Positions 17,692-27,247 are shown, counted from the stretch's first letter. The stretch is DNA of 64,000 nt from Gemmobacter nectariphilus DSM 15620 (GCF_000429765.1 NZ_AUCM01000005.1:282998-346997); one strand, 5' to 3'. The notes: generated by a model from the sequence alone, not told the origin. A program made the numbers and translations.

Positions 17692-17873
17692 CTGAACTCT
17701 CTCCCTGACGCCAGCATAGGCGCGCACCCCGCCGCGCGGCAAATCAAAGATCGCGCCAGCCGGCCGCAAAGGCGATGCACCGTGATATGATGACGCGGCC
17801 GGGGCAAAATCCTCACCCCCGCGTCACATGCCGGGTATAGTGAGAAAGCCCCAGACACGACACCACAAGGAGA

Positions 17874-18635
17874 ATGGCCATGGATCTGCGTTTCGACGGC
17901 AAGACGATCATCGTGACGGGGGCCGGCTCTGGCATCGGCGCCGCGACCGCCGAGGAACTGGCCAGCAGCGGCGCAACCGTGATCGTGGCCGACCTGAACC
18001 TTGCCCATGCCGAAAAGATCGCCGCAGACATCGCGGCCAAGGGGGGGAAGGCCCATGCCGTGACGGTGGATGTCGCCAAGGCCGAAAGCGTCAAGACCAT
18101 GGTCGAGACTGCCGTTGCCAGGACCGGCGCGCTGCATGGCATCGTCAACAATGCGGGCATCGGCGGGCCGCAGGCGCCAACGGGCGATTACGACCTGTCG
18201 GGCTGGCAAAAGGTGATCGACATCAACCTGTCGGGCGTCTTTTACGGCATGCGCTTTGCCATCCCCGAGATCGCCAGGGCAGGCGGCGGCGCGGTGGTCA
18301 ACGTGGCCTCGATCCTGGGGTCGGTCGGGTTTGCGAATTCGGTCGCCTATGTCAGCGCCAAGCACGGCGTGGTGGGCGCGACCAAGAATGCCGCGCTGGA
18401 ACATGCGGCCGCAGGCGTTCGGGTCAATTCGGTTGGTCCGGGCTTCATCCACACGCCCATGGTCGAAGAGGCGCTTGATGCCGACACGCTGAAGTTTCTG
18501 GAAGGCAAGCACGCCCTCAATCGCCTTGGCCGGGCCAATGAGGTGGCGGCGCTGATCGTGTTCCTGCTTTCGGACCGGGCAAGCTTCATCACCGGATCCT
18601 ATCATCTGGTCGATGGCGGTTATACCGCCCAGTGA
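17874..18635 (+). CDS. Short-chain dehydrogenase/reductase
   Basis: A 253-residue classical SDR. The NAD(P)-binding motif is TGAGSGIG near residue 17, NNAG follows at ~92, and the catalytic Ser, Tyr and Lys are in SILGS and YVSAK. Asp near the end of beta-2 (VADLNL) suggests NAD rather than NADP use. Substrate unknown. ATG 17880 is an alternative start. It is monocistronic, divergent from fdsG, and ends in a strong shared terminator. Confidence 0.88.
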   Translation: MAMDLRFDGKTIIVTGAGSGIGAATAEELASSGATVIVADLNLAHAEKIAADIAAKGGKAHAVTVDVAKAESVKTMVETAVARTGALHGIVNNAGIGGPQAPTGDYDLSGWQKVIDINLSGVFYGMRFAIPEIARAGGGAVVNVASILGSVGFANSVAYVSAKHGVVGATKNAALEHAAAGVRVNSVGPGFIHTPMVEEALDADTLKFLEGKHALNRLGRANEVAALIVFLLSDRASFITGSYHLVDGGYTAQ

Positions 18636-18650
18636 CCCGACCAGTGACCC

Positions 18651-18681
18651 GGGGGCCCGCAGGTCATCCCTGCGGGCCCCC
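18651..18681. terminator. Bidirectional hairpin terminator between the SDR and dgkA
   Basis: Perfect 13-bp arms GGGGGCCCGCAGG (18651-18663) and CCTGCGGGCCCCC (18669-18681) with a 5-nt loop, placed between two convergent genes that end at 18635 and 18687. Confidence 0.8.
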
Positions 18682-18686
18682 CGTGG

Positions 18687-19085
18687 TTACACCAGCCCGG
18701 TCACCACCGCACCGACAAAGGCAACATTGGCCAGCACCATCAGACCCACGGCCAGCGAGCCCAGATCCTTGGCCTCTTTCGCCATGCGCGACCAGCCAGG
18801 CGAAAGGTGATCGACCAGAACCTCGATGGCGGTGTTCAGCGCCTCGGTTGCCAGCAGCGCGCAGAACAGCGCGGCAAAGCCCAGCCAATGGCCAACCCCG
18901 GCGCCGGCCCAGATCAGCAGCCCCACCCCCACCGCACCGCCCAGCAGTTCATGCCGCGCGGCGGTTTCGCCCATCAGCCGCCGAAAGCCCGCCAGCGAAT
19001 AGCCCGTGGCATCGATCAGGTGCATCAGGCCGCCCCGCGGGGGGACGACCTTGGGCTGAGCGTCGTTATCTTGTGCCTGCGGCAT
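18687..19085 (-). CDS. dgkA: Diacylglycerol kinase
   Basis: A 132-residue integral membrane kinase that rephosphorylates diacylglycerol to phosphatidic acid. The family signature EALNTAIEVLVDHLSP followed by AKEAKDLGS matches E. coli DgkA, and three transmembrane helices are apparent. The ATG at 19085 overlaps the eptA stop in TGATG. Pairing makes sense: EptA takes phosphoethanolamine from phosphatidylethanolamine and releases diacylglycerol, which DgkA recycles. Confidence 0.93.
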   Translation of the reverse strand: MPQAQDNDAQPKVVPPRGGLMHLIDATGYSLAGFRRLMGETAARHELLGGAVGVGLLIWAGAGVGHWLGFAALFCALLATEALNTAIEVLVDHLSPGWSRMAKEAKDLGSLAVGLMVLANVAFVGAVVTGLV

Positions 19086-20734
19086 CAGGCCCCCTCCTTG
19101 GTCCGGCACCCTGCCGTCAGATCAAGGCCAGAATCGCGCACCGAGGTGGTGATGTCCAGCAGGCCCAGCACCGTGTGGAACAGGTTGTCATGGCTGACCG
19201 GGCGGTCACCCAGCTTGCTCAGGCAGGCCTGGTCCAGCTTCATCGTGCTGCGGAACGTGTCGCCCAGCCACATGACAAAGGGAACCTTGGTCTGCACTTC
19301 GGGCGCCATGAAGCGGGGGGCGGCGTGCAGGTAAAGCCCGTCCTCGCCCAAAGATTCGCCGTGGTCCGACATGTAGACCATGGCAGGCAGCACCCGATCC
19401 GACGCCGCCATCATGTCGATGGTCCGCGACAGCACATAATCGGTTTCAAGGATCGTGTTGTCATAGGTGTTCACGATCTGCTCTACCGTGCAGTCCGAAA
19501 ACTGCGCCGTGCTGCATTCGGGCTGGAACACCGCCCGCGCCGGCGGATAGCGCAGGTAATAGGCCGGGCCATGGCTGCCGATCATGTGCAGCACCAGCAC
19601 GGTGTTGCGCTCCATCGTGGCGATGGTCTTTTCGATCAGCGGCAGGAACGCTTCGTCCGTGCACTCGCCCGTGCAGGCCTCGGGCGAAAGGGTGGCGTCG
19701 ACATGGCTCCAGCCAAGGCGCGCGGCGATGCGCTGATCGCCCGTGTTGTTGTCATACCACGCAACACCCAGCCCGGCATGGCCCAGCACGTCCAGCAGGT
19801 TTTCTTCGCTCAGAAAGCCCATGCGGCTGTATTCGGCCTGCGTGAGGCGCGAGAACATGCAAGGCAGCGAAACCGCGGTCGAGGTGCCGCAGGCCGTCAC
19901 ATCGCTGAAGTTGATGACACCCCGCTTGCGCAGTTCCGGCGTGGTGTCGCGCGCATAACCATTGAGGCCGAAGTTCTGGGCCCGCGCGGTCTCGCCTGCA
20001 AAGACGACCAGCAGCACCGGCTTGTCCGCCGCCGCCAGCAGCGGGCCGGGCCGGGCATCGGTGCCCAGCGGGCGGGCAACGGGATCGGCGGTCTTCCACT
20101 GCTCGCGGGCAAAGCGCACGAATGCATTGACCGTGGCGCCCGGCTGATAGGCCGCCATCAGGTCATGCCGCTGGCGCAGGGCGGCGGAAAACGACTTGTA
20201 GTCGGCAAACAGCGCACCGGCCATCAGAGCAAAGGCGATGCCCACGCCTGCCGGCCAGCGCCACAGCTGATGCCACGGCCCCAGCCGCCGCACCCGCGGC
20301 CAGAAGATCAGGGCAGCCGGCACAATGCCCGTCAGCACGATCTGACCGACCGCGCCCCAGGTGATCAGATGCCGCCCTTCGGCCACCGTGGTCTGAAAGA
20401 CGTTGCGGATCATCTCGCGGTCGATCAGCACGCCAAAGTTGCGCTCATAGTAATGCGCGCCGGCCGCGATCATCACCAGCAGGGCAGCCGCCGGCTTTTG
20501 CAGCCGCCAGGGGCCAAGCAGTTCCAGCAGCAGCACCGTCAGCGCCCACACGCCCGCCCCGAACAGCACGGGCTGCATCGTCGAGCCGGGGAAGACATGC
20601 ACGACCCGTTCCCAGAACCCGCCGTTCAGGACAAGCATGATATAGCTGGCCACGATCAGGTTCAGGGTTGTCTGCCCGATCATGGGCCGTGGCAGCCGGA
20701 ACCCGGCTGGCGGTGTCTTGGTGTCGTCGGTCAT
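19085..20734 (-). CDS. eptA: Lipid A phosphoethanolamine transferase
   Basis: A 549-residue inner-membrane enzyme of the EptA/PmrC family. About five N-terminal helices (to ~residue 178) precede a periplasmic sulfatase-like domain. The catalytic Thr lies in CGTSTAVSLPCMFS (282-295); metal ligands include Glu248 (FAGETAR) and the MSDHGESLGE region. Family members add phosphoethanolamine to lipid A phosphates, which lowers binding of cationic peptides; the activity here is inferred. ATG 20743 is an alternative start. The operon with dgkA is divergent from a PmrAB-like pair that likely controls it. Confidence 0.9.
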   Translation of the reverse strand: MTDDTKTPPAGFRLPRPMIGQTTLNLIVASYIMLVLNGGFWERVVHVFPGSTMQPVLFGAGVWALTVLLLELLGPWRLQKPAAALLVMIAAGAHYYERNFGVLIDREMIRNVFQTTVAEGRHLITWGAVGQIVLTGIVPAALIFWPRVRRLGPWHQLWRWPAGVGIAFALMAGALFADYKSFSAALRQRHDLMAAYQPGATVNAFVRFAREQWKTADPVARPLGTDARPGPLLAAADKPVLLVVFAGETARAQNFGLNGYARDTTPELRKRGVINFSDVTACGTSTAVSLPCMFSRLTQAEYSRMGFLSEENLLDVLGHAGLGVAWYDNNTGDQRIAARLGWSHVDATLSPEACTGECTDEAFLPLIEKTIATMERNTVLVLHMIGSHGPAYYLRYPPARAVFQPECSTAQFSDCTVEQIVNTYDNTILETDYVLSRTIDMMAASDRVLPAMVYMSDHGESLGEDGLYLHAAPRFMAPEVQTKVPFVMWLGDTFRSTMKLDQACLSKLGDRPVSHDNLFHTVLGLLDITTSVRDSGLDLTAGCRTKEGA

Positions 20735-20917
20735 GTGATGCATCCGTTCGGCTGTCGTTGCTGCCCGAACCCGTGGCGATCCGTTGCCGGAATCGGTCCT
20801 TCCGGGCGCCGGTCCTGTTGCGCCCAGATCGCGCCGCCAGCTTGCACCAGCCTTACAGCGGGCGACAGGATCGCATTTTTCTGTCGCCCGGATGCGGCGG
20901 GGGCGGTATGCAGCACC

Positions 20918-21571
20918 ATGCGCCTGCTTCTGGTCGAAGATGCCCCCGATCTTGCCCGATCTGTCCTGCAATTCCTGCGGGCCGAAGGGCATGCCGTGGA
21001 TCATGCCCCGGATGTGGCGACCGCACTTGCGGCGCTGGACGTTGCGGACTTTGCCTGCGTGGTTCTTGATCTTGGCCTGCCGGATGGCTCGGGGCTTGCG
21101 GTGCTGCGCCACCTGCGCCGCAAGGGGGACCGCACGCCCGTCATCATCGCGACGGCCCTTGACCAGATCAGCGACCGCATTGCGGGGCTGGATGCCGGGG
21201 CCGACGATTATGTCAGCAAGCCCTATGATCTTCAGGAACTGTCCGCCCGCATCCGCGCCCATGCCCGCCGCGCACAGGGCGTGCCGGAAACGCGCCTGCA
21301 TGTCGGCACGCTGGAAATCGACCGGGCCGCCGCGCGGGTCTGGCGCGCTGGGACCGAGATTCGGCTGACCTCGCGCGAATGGGCGCTGCTGGATGCGCTT
21401 GTGGGCGCGCGGGGGCGGGTGCTGGCGAAATCGGCGCTGGAGGATGCGCTCTATGCCTTTGACACCCCGATCGAGGGCAATGCGGTCGAGGTCTATGTCT
21501 CGCGCCTGCGCCAGAAACTGGGCGCCGATGTGATCGAGACCCGCCGCGGGCTTGGGTATATCGTGCCATGA
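20918..21571 (+). CDS. OmpR/PmrA-type response regulator
   Basis: A 217-residue regulator with a receiver domain (VEDAPD, phospho-acceptor in VVLDLGLPDGSG, SKPYD) and a C-terminal OmpR-type winged helix (VYVSRLRQKLG near the end). The start is ATG 20918; the same frame is open far upstream but that sequence is antisense to eptA. It overlaps the kinase gene (ATGA) and is divergent from eptA-dgkA, the arrangement of pmrA. Confidence 0.93.
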   Translation: MRLLLVEDAPDLARSVLQFLRAEGHAVDHAPDVATALAALDVADFACVVLDLGLPDGSGLAVLRHLRRKGDRTPVIIATALDQISDRIAGLDAGADDYVSKPYDLQELSARIRAHARRAQGVPETRLHVGTLEIDRAAARVWRAGTEIRLTSREWALLDALVGARGRVLAKSALEDALYAFDTPIEGNAVEVYVSRLRQKLGADVIETRRGLGYIVP

Positions 21572-22809
21572 GCCCCGCGCCCGATCGCCCCTGGTCGCTG
21601 CGCCGCCGCCTGACGCGGCAGGTGGTCGGGCTGGTGGCGCTTGGCTGGGCGATCACCATCGCGCAGGCGGTCCACATGCTGGACCGCGAGATCAACGAGA
21701 TGTTCGACGAGGAACTTTCGGCGCTGGCCGAGGCGACGGTGCTGTTCCTTGATGCCTCGGGCACCGGAACCATCGCGCGCGAGGTCGGGATCGAGACCAA
21801 CGATGGCGAACGTGTGCTGCGCACCTATGCGCTTGGCGGCACGGAACCGCCCGCGTCCTGGGCGCCGCTGACCCGCGACGGATTTGCCGACAGCAACGGC
21901 TGGCGCATCTTGCGCCATACCAGCGAAGGCACGGTGATCGAGGTTGCGCACAAGCGATCCTGGCGGCGCGAGGAGATGTTCGAGGCCGCAACCGCCTTTC
22001 TGGTGCTGATCCTGCCGCTGCTGATCGGGCTGGTCTGGGCGCTGCGCCGTGGTCTGGCCCGCGGGCTGGCCCCGGTCGAGCGGTTGGCAAAGACGGTGTC
22101 CGGGCGCCGACCCGACGATCTGTCGGCCATGCCTGCCGAGGGCTTGCCCACCGAACTGCACCCCTTGGTGGATGGCATGAACGAGCATATCGCCCGCATC
22201 GAGGCCCTGCGCCATGCCGAGCGGCGCTTCATCGGCCATGCCGCGCATGAATTGCGCACCCCCATCGCCGCTGTGCGCGCCCGGCTGAACCTGTCGTCCG
22301 ACCCCGAGGCGCAGGCCGCGCTGCCCATTCTGGATGCCCTGACCCGCCGGACAGAACGCCTGCTGCAACTGTCCCGCGCCGAGGCAGGGCTGGGCCTGGG
22401 CCGTGGCCCTGCCGATCTGATCCAGGTGCTGCGCCTGCTGATCGACGAGCTGCGGCCCCGTGCAAAGGGCCGCATCCGCATGGATGACAGCGATCTGGAC
22501 TGCCTGATGGTGGCCAGCGATCCCGATGCGCTGGCGATCTTGCTGCGCAACCTGCTGGAAAACGCCATCGAACATGGAACCGGCGACATCACGATCCGCG
22601 TCAGCCCGGCCGCCGACGTGACATTCGAAAACACGACCACCCGCACCGCATTGCTCGATGACCCCTATCAGAAGGAACCGGGATCGGCCGGGTCGGGCCT
22701 TGGGCTGTCCATCGTGACGACGCTGGCCTCGGCCCTTGGGGCAACGGTGGACAAGCAGATCCGCAATGGCCTTGCGACCGTGACCGTCCGGTTGCCCCCG
22801 GCGGCCTAG
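21568..22809 (+). CDS. Two-component sensor kinase, PmrB/QseC-like
   Basis: A 413-residue sensor kinase. Transmembrane segments lie at about 20-37 and 140-160 around a periplasmic sensor domain. HisKA has its phospho-acceptor His in GHAAHELRTPIAAV, and the ATPase domain has NLLENAIEHG and GSGLGLSIV. It is the partner of the preceding regulator. Its TAG stop shares CTAG with the stop of the convergent Lrp gene. Confidence 0.92.
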   Translation: MSPAPDRPWSLRRRLTRQVVGLVALGWAITIAQAVHMLDREINEMFDEELSALAEATVLFLDASGTGTIAREVGIETNDGERVLRTYALGGTEPPASWAPLTRDGFADSNGWRILRHTSEGTVIEVAHKRSWRREEMFEAATAFLVLILPLLIGLVWALRRGLARGLAPVERLAKTVSGRRPDDLSAMPAEGLPTELHPLVDGMNEHIARIEALRHAERRFIGHAAHELRTPIAAVRARLNLSSDPEAQAALPILDALTRRTERLLQLSRAEAGLGLGRGPADLIQVLRLLIDELRPRAKGRIRMDDSDLDCLMVASDPDALAILLRNLLENAIEHGTGDITIRVSPAADVTFENTTTRTALLDDPYQKEPGSAGSGLGLSIVTTLASALGATVDKQIRNGLATVTVRLPPAA

Positions 22810-23279
22810 CGGCGGATCGTATCCACCGGAAAGGCGGTGGTGAACTTCACCCGCTCGATCGCCAGATGCGAGGTGATCTCGCGGATCGGCACTTCACCGG
22901 CCAGACGCTGGCACAGCTGGTCAAAGGCCGCCATGTCGGCCACGGCGATGCGCAGCAGATAGTCATTTTCCCCCGCGACGCGCCAGACCTCCATGATTTC
23001 GGGGATGGCCGCGACGACGGCGCCAAGCCGCTCGCGCCATTCGGCGCTGTGATCGGGGGCGCGCAGGATGACGACCGCGCAAACCCCCAGCCCCAGCGCC
23101 TGCGGGCTGGCCAGGGCCACGCGCCGTTCGATCACCCCGTCGCTTTCCAGCCTGCGGATACGCTTCCAGCACGGGGTGGACGACAGCCCGACCTGATCGG
23201 CGATCTGCGCCACCGATTGCGTCGCATCGCGCATCAGTTGCGCCACGATCTTGCGGTCGATCAGGTCCAGCGCGGTCAT
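22806..23279 (-). CDS. Lrp/AsnC-family transcriptional regulator
   Basis: A 157-residue Lrp-type regulator with an N-terminal HTH (QIADQVGLSSTPCWKRIRRL) and a C-terminal RAM effector domain. The start is ATG 23279 with AAGGAGG upstream. It is divergent from the sulfate transport operon across a 218-bp AT-rich spacer, and might regulate it, but Lrp control of sulfate uptake is not established knowledge. Confidence 0.9.
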   Translation of the reverse strand: MTALDLIDRKIVAQLMRDATQSVAQIADQVGLSSTPCWKRIRRLESDGVIERRVALASPQALGLGVCAVVILRAPDHSAEWRERLGAVVAAIPEIMEVWRVAGENDYLLRIAVADMAAFDQLCQRLAGEVPIREITSHLAIERVKFTTAFPVDTIRR

Positions 23280-23343
23280 GCAAACCTCCTTGGTTGGGGG
23301 CAGCATGACTCATTATCAACAAATGTCCAGTGATTATGTCGTT

Positions 23344-23412
23344 ATTCTTTGGGCTGGGCAGGCAGGCGCAGGGCAGGTCGGAGAATTATATTCTATAATC
23401 ACGACAAAGAAT
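23344..23412. promoter_or_regulatory. Nested inverted repeats in the Lrp / sulfate operon spacer
   Basis: ATTCTTT (23344-23350) and AAAGAAT (23406-23412) form a spaced inverted repeat around a compact palindrome AGAAT-TAT-ATTCT (23382-23394). The surrounding sequence is strongly AT-rich. These are likely sites for the divergent Lrp regulator or a CysB-like activator; which one cannot be decided by eye. Confidence 0.5.
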
Positions 23413-23497
23413 GGCGAGATTATTCCATTGCTAATCACTACTGACTTGGTCGATATTTAACCCATCAGATGTGTCATCAGCCGGAAAGGAGACGCCC

Positions 23498-23629
23498 ATG
23501 ACGCAGATCGTCCCGCTTGCTCCCGCTGCCCGCAACCGGGCTTCGCTGAGCATGACCATGCCCATGACCTGCACGATGCCCCGCCACGGCGGCCCCGCCG
23601 GCCGCCTGTCCCGGAGGATCGCGCGATGA
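23498..23629 (+). CDS. Small 43-residue ORF leading the sulfate transport operon
   Basis: ATG at 23498 has a strong ribosome-binding site (AAAGGAGA, about 7 bp before) and encodes [18 protein letters not shown] and on to RRIAR, rich in Met, Arg and Pro. Its TGA overlaps the first in-frame ATG of the sulfate-binding protein frame in ATGA at 23626. That coupling suggests a leader peptide or small translated upstream ORF. No family is recognised. Confidence 0.45.
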   Translation: MTQIVPLAPAARNRASLSMTMPMTCTMPRHGGPAGRLSRRIAR

Positions 23630-24771
23630 CCAGTCACCCCAGGAATGAGCCCCTGATGCTTACCACCATCCGCATGTCACGCCATATCAGCGCGCAGGGC
23701 CCCAAGATCCACGATCACGCCGATGGCCGCGTGACCATCCGCGATGGCGCCCGCACCCTGACCGGCTGGCCGGTTGCCCGCGTGATCCGCAGCGCGATCG
23801 CCATTCTGGCGCTGTCGGTGGCCGCCCTTGGCGGCGCGCCGCAGGCACGGGCCGAGGCGCTGCTGAACGTCAGCTACGACCCCACCCGAGAGCTTTACCG
23901 CGACGTCAACGCCGCCTTTGCCAAGCACTGGCAAGACCAGGGCCATCCGGCCCCGCGCATTGAAACCTCGCATGGCGGATCGGGATCGCAGGCCCGTTCG
24001 GTGATCGAGGGGCTGAAGGCCCAGGTGGTCACGCTGGCGCTGGCCTCGGACATCGACCGGATCGCACAGGCGGGCAAGCTGCCCGCCGACTGGCAGGCCA
24101 GCCGGCCGCACAATTCCTCGCCCTATACCTCGACCATCGTGTTCCTGGTCCGCAAGGGCAACCCCAAGGCGATCAAGGACTGGGGCGATCTGGTGGCCGA
24201 GGGCGTCGAGGTGATCACCCCCAACCCGAAAACCTCGGGCGGGGCGCGCTGGAACTATCTGGCGGCCTGGGCCTGGGCGGAAAGGAACGGCAAGGATCCG
24301 AAAGCCTTCGTCGGCGATCTGTTCCGCCATGTGCCGGTGCTGGACAGCGGCGCCCGCGGCGCGACCACCACCTTTGCCCAGCGCGGCATCGGCGATGTGC
24401 TGCTGGCCTGGGAAAACGAGGCCTATCTGGCGCTGAAGGAACTGGGCGCGGATCAGTTCGACATCGTCGTCCCCTCGGTCTCGATCCTGGCCGAGCCACC
24501 CGTCGCGCTGGTCGAGGCGAATATCGAGACGCCGGAACAGCGCGCGCTGGCGAATGCCTATCTGGACTTCCTGTATACGCCCCAAGGGCAGGCGCTGGCC
24601 TTCAAGCACTACTACCGCGCCTGGGATACCTCGGCCGCCGCCCCCGAAGATGTTGCCCGCTTCCCCGCGCTGGATCTGGTCGACATCGGCCACTTTGGCG
24701 GCTGGGCGAAGGCACAGCCGGAACATTTCGGCGACGGCGGCATCTTCGATCAGATCTACACCGGGAAGTAG
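23626..24771 (+). CDS. sbp: Sulfate/thiosulfate-binding periplasmic protein
   Basis: Solute-binding protein of the sulfate ABC importer. The mature part ([46 protein letters not shown]) is typical of Sbp/CysP. The Sec signal ([18 protein letters not shown] to PQARA) begins only at about residue 53, so the frame carries a polar ~50-residue extension before it. The coupled start at 23626 has the best translation context; ATG 23656 or 23674, or GTG 23782 directly at the signal peptide, are alternatives. First structural gene of sbp-cysT-cysW-cysA. Confidence 0.9.
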   Translation: MTSHPRNEPLMLTTIRMSRHISAQGPKIHDHADGRVTIRDGARTLTGWPVARVIRSAIAILALSVAALGGAPQARAEALLNVSYDPTRELYRDVNAAFAKHWQDQGHPAPRIETSHGGSGSQARSVIEGLKAQVVTLALASDIDRIAQAGKLPADWQASRPHNSSPYTSTIVFLVRKGNPKAIKDWGDLVAEGVEVITPNPKTSGGARWNYLAAWAWAERNGKDPKAFVGDLFRHVPVLDSGARGATTTFAQRGIGDVLLAWENEAYLALKELGADQFDIVVPSVSILAEPPVALVEANIETPEQRALANAYLDFLYTPQGQALAFKHYYRAWDTSAAAPEDVARFPALDLVDIGHFGGWAKAQPEHFGDGGIFDQIYTGK

Positions 24772-24775
24772 GATC

Positions 24776-25606
24776 ATGGCCCTGATCCAGCGCTCCCCCA
24801 TGCCCGGCCTCGGGCTCAGCATGGGGATCACCCTGACGATGCTGTCCATCGTCGTGCTTGCCCCCATCGGTGCCCTGCTTGTTCAGGGTGCCGGCTTCGG
24901 CCTTGCCGGACTTTGGGACACGATCAACCGGCCCCGCGTCTGGGCGGCGCTGTCGCTGTCGTTCCGCCTGTCGCTGCTGGCGGCGGCGTTCAACCTGTTC
25001 TTCGGCATCCTCTTGGCCTGGGTTCTGGTGCGCTACCGCTTTCCGGGCCGCCGGTTGATCGACGCGGCGGTCGACCTGCCCTTTGCGCTGCCAACGGCAG
25101 TGGCGGGCATCGCGCTGACCGCGCTTTATGCCCCGAACGGCGCCTTTGGCAGCCTGGCCCGCGAGATCGGCTGGAAGATCGCCTATGGCCAATGGGGCAT
25201 CTTCATCGCGCTGGTCTTCGTCGGCCTGCCCTTCGTTGCCCGCACCGTACAACCCGTGATCGAGGAAATCGACCGCGAGGTCGAGGAAGCCTCGGCCACG
25301 CTAGGCGCCTCGCGCGCCTATACGCTGCGCCGGGTGATCTGGCCGATGCTGATGCCCGCCGCGCTGACCGGCTTTGCGCTGTCGCTGGCGCGGGCGGTCG
25401 GGGAATACGGCTCGGTCATCTTCATTGCCGGGAACATCCCGCTGAAGACCGAAATCGCCCCCCTGCTAATCGTCATCCAGCTGGAAGAGTTCAACTACAA
25501 CGGCGCCACCGCCATCGGCCTTGCCATGCTGACAATCAGCTTTGCGCTGCTGCTGGCCATCAACCTTATCCAGATCTGGAGCCGCCGGAGGATCGGTCAT
25601 GTCTGA
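24776..25606 (+). CDS. cysT: Sulfate ABC transporter permease CysT
   Basis: A 276-residue inner-membrane permease with about six helices and the EAA cytoplasmic loop (EEASATLGASRAYTLRRVIWP). It forms the channel with CysW. Starts 5 bp after sbp; its stop lies within the start region of cysW (overlap at 25599-25606). Confidence 0.94.
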   Translation: MALIQRSPMPGLGLSMGITLTMLSIVVLAPIGALLVQGAGFGLAGLWDTINRPRVWAALSLSFRLSLLAAAFNLFFGILLAWVLVRYRFPGRRLIDAAVDLPFALPTAVAGIALTALYAPNGAFGSLAREIGWKIAYGQWGIFIALVFVGLPFVARTVQPVIEEIDREVEEASATLGASRAYTLRRVIWPMLMPAALTGFALSLARAVGEYGSVIFIAGNIPLKTEIAPLLIVIQLEEFNYNGATAIGLAMLTISFALLLAINLIQIWSRRRIGHV

Positions 25607-26462
25607 TACCACCCTGCCCCGCCCCCTGTCGGCCGTGACCGAGCCGCGCGCGATCCGCCTTGCGCTGATCGGCCTTGCGGTGGGGGGCCTGATCCTTCTG
25701 GTCTTCGCCCCGCTGGCCGTGGTCTTTGCCGAAGCCCTGGCACAAGGATGGCTCGCCGCCCTTGCCAGCCTTGGCAACCCCGATGCGCTGGCGGCCATAC
25801 GGCTGACGCTGACCGTCACCGCCATTGCCATGCCGCTGAACGCCGCCTTCGGTCTTGCCGCCGCCTGGTTCATCACCCGCTTCGACTTTCGCGGCAAGGC
25901 ATTGCTGATCACGCTGATCGACCTGCCCTTCTCGGTCTCGCCCGTGGTCGCGGGGCTGTGCATCGTGCTGCTGTTCGGCGCCAATTCCGCGCTTGGCGGC
26001 TGGCTGGTGGCAAACGGCCACCCGATCGTCTTCGCCCTGCCCGGCATCGTGCTGGCGACCCTGTTCGTCACCTTCCCCTTTGTCGCGCGCGAGCTGATCC
26101 CCGTGATGATCGAACAGGGCCGGTCCGAGGAAGAGGCCGCCCTTACCCTTGGCGCCTCGGGCTGGCGGGTGCTGTTCACCGTCACCTTGCCCAACATCCG
26201 CTGGGCGCTGCTGTATGGCGTGCTGCTGTGCACCGCACGGGCCATGGGCGAATTCGGCGCGGTTGCGGTCGTCTCGGGCAAGATCCGCGGCCAGACCGCG
26301 ACCATGCCTATCACCATCGAGATGCTCTATAACGAATATCTCTCGGTCGCCGCCTTCTCGATGGCGGGGGTGCTGACGATGCTCGCCCTGCTGACCCTGC
26401 TGCTGAAGACCGCGCTCGAGCTGCGCCACGCCGACCAGCTTGCCGCCACGCGCCGCCACTGA
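25599..26462 (+). CDS. cysW: Sulfate ABC transporter permease CysW
   Basis: A 287-residue permease with about six helices and an EAA loop ([20 protein letters not shown]). Together with CysT it forms the membrane channel. Its gene overlaps cysT by 8 bp, so synthesis of the two is probably coupled. Confidence 0.94.
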   Translation: MSDTTLPRPLSAVTEPRAIRLALIGLAVGGLILLVFAPLAVVFAEALAQGWLAALASLGNPDALAAIRLTLTVTAIAMPLNAAFGLAAAWFITRFDFRGKALLITLIDLPFSVSPVVAGLCIVLLFGANSALGGWLVANGHPIVFALPGIVLATLFVTFPFVARELIPVMIEQGRSEEEAALTLGASGWRVLFTVTLPNIRWALLYGVLLCTARAMGEFGAVAVVSGKIRGQTATMPITIEMLYNEYLSVAAFSMAGVLTMLALLTLLLKTALELRHADQLAATRRH

Positions 26463-26467
26463 CCTGC

Positions 26468-26498
26468 TTTGCCTTTTTCCAAATACCCATTGCCCCGG
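26468..26498. repeat. Dispersed intergenic element, diverged copy
   Basis: TTTGCCTTTTTCCAAATACCC followed by TTGCCCCGG resembles the CCTTGATCCAAATATCCCC element seen elsewhere in the window. It sits between cysW and cysA inside the operon. The match is imperfect. Confidence 0.35.
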
Positions 26499-26518
26499 CC
26501 AGCCAAGGAGACATCGCC

Positions 26519-27238
26519 ATGCATGTCGAGATCGACGAAATCGCCAAGACCTTCGGGACCACCGCTGCACTGCATCCTGTCTCGCTCTCCATCCCCTCGG
26601 GGGCGCTGGTCGCCCTGCTGGGCCCCTCGGGATCGGGCAAGACGACGCTGCTGCGCATTCTGGGCGGGCTGGAATTTCCGGCCTCGGGGCGGGTGCTGTT
26701 CGACGGGCAGGATGCCACCAACCTTCGGGTGCAGGACCGGCAAGCAGGCTTTGTGTTTCAAAGCTACGCGCTGTTTCGCCATATGACGGTGTTTGACAAC
26801 ATCGCCTATGGGCTGCACGCCCGCCCGCGCGCCAGCCGCCCGCCCAAGGCCGAAATCGCCCGCCGGGTCGCGCGGCTTTTGCAGCTGATCCAGCTGCCCG
26901 ACATTGGCACCCGCTACCCCTCGCAGCTGTCGGGCGGCCAGCGGCAGCGCGTCGCGCTGGCCCGCGCCCTGGCGATCGAGCCGCGGATGTTGCTGCTGGA
27001 CGAACCCTTCGGCGCGCTGGATGCCCGCGTGCGCAAGGAACTGCGGCAGGGCCTGCGCGAAATCCACGATGCCACCGGCCTGACGACGATCTTCGTCACC
27101 CACGATCAGGACGAGGCGATGGAACTCGCCGATCTGGTGGTCGTCATGTCCATGGGCCGGATCGAACAGATCGGCCGGCCGCAGGATATCCGCGCCCGAC
27201 CCGCCACGCCCTTCGTGCGTGAGTTCATCACGGCCTGA
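26519..27238 (+). CDS. cysA: Sulfate ABC transporter ATPase, short form
   Basis: A 239-residue ATPase with Walker A GPSGSGKT, signature [15 protein letters not shown], Walker B LLLDEPF and the switch His in FVTHDQ. It drives sulfate import. Typical CysA proteins have about 330-365 residues with a C-terminal TOBE/regulatory domain; this one ends right after the nucleotide-binding domain ([13 protein letters not shown]), so that domain is missing. No frame downstream continues it. Fourth gene of the operon; ends 9 bp from the convergent carboxypeptidase gene. Confidence 0.92.
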   Translation: MHVEIDEIAKTFGTTAALHPVSLSIPSGALVALLGPSGSGKTTLLRILGGLEFPASGRVLFDGQDATNLRVQDRQAGFVFQSYALFRHMTVFDNIAYGLHARPRASRPPKAEIARRVARLLQLIQLPDIGTRYPSQLSGGQRQRVALARALAIEPRMLLLDEPFGALDARVRKELRQGLREIHDATGLTTIFVTHDQDEAMELADLVVVMSMGRIEQIGRPQDIRARPATPFVREFITA

Positions 27239-27247
27239 GCCGCCCGC

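Noticed and set aside
18632..20917. Plus-strand frame continuous with the PmrA-like regulator, about 760 codons upstream of its start
   Set aside because: It is antisense to dgkA-eptA and Arg/Pro/His-rich; the regulator starts at 20918 by homology.
23280..23497. Possible SAM-II or other riboswitch upstream of the sulfate operon
   Set aside because: The spacer has short palindromes but no recognisable conserved riboswitch core; treated as protein-binding sites instead.
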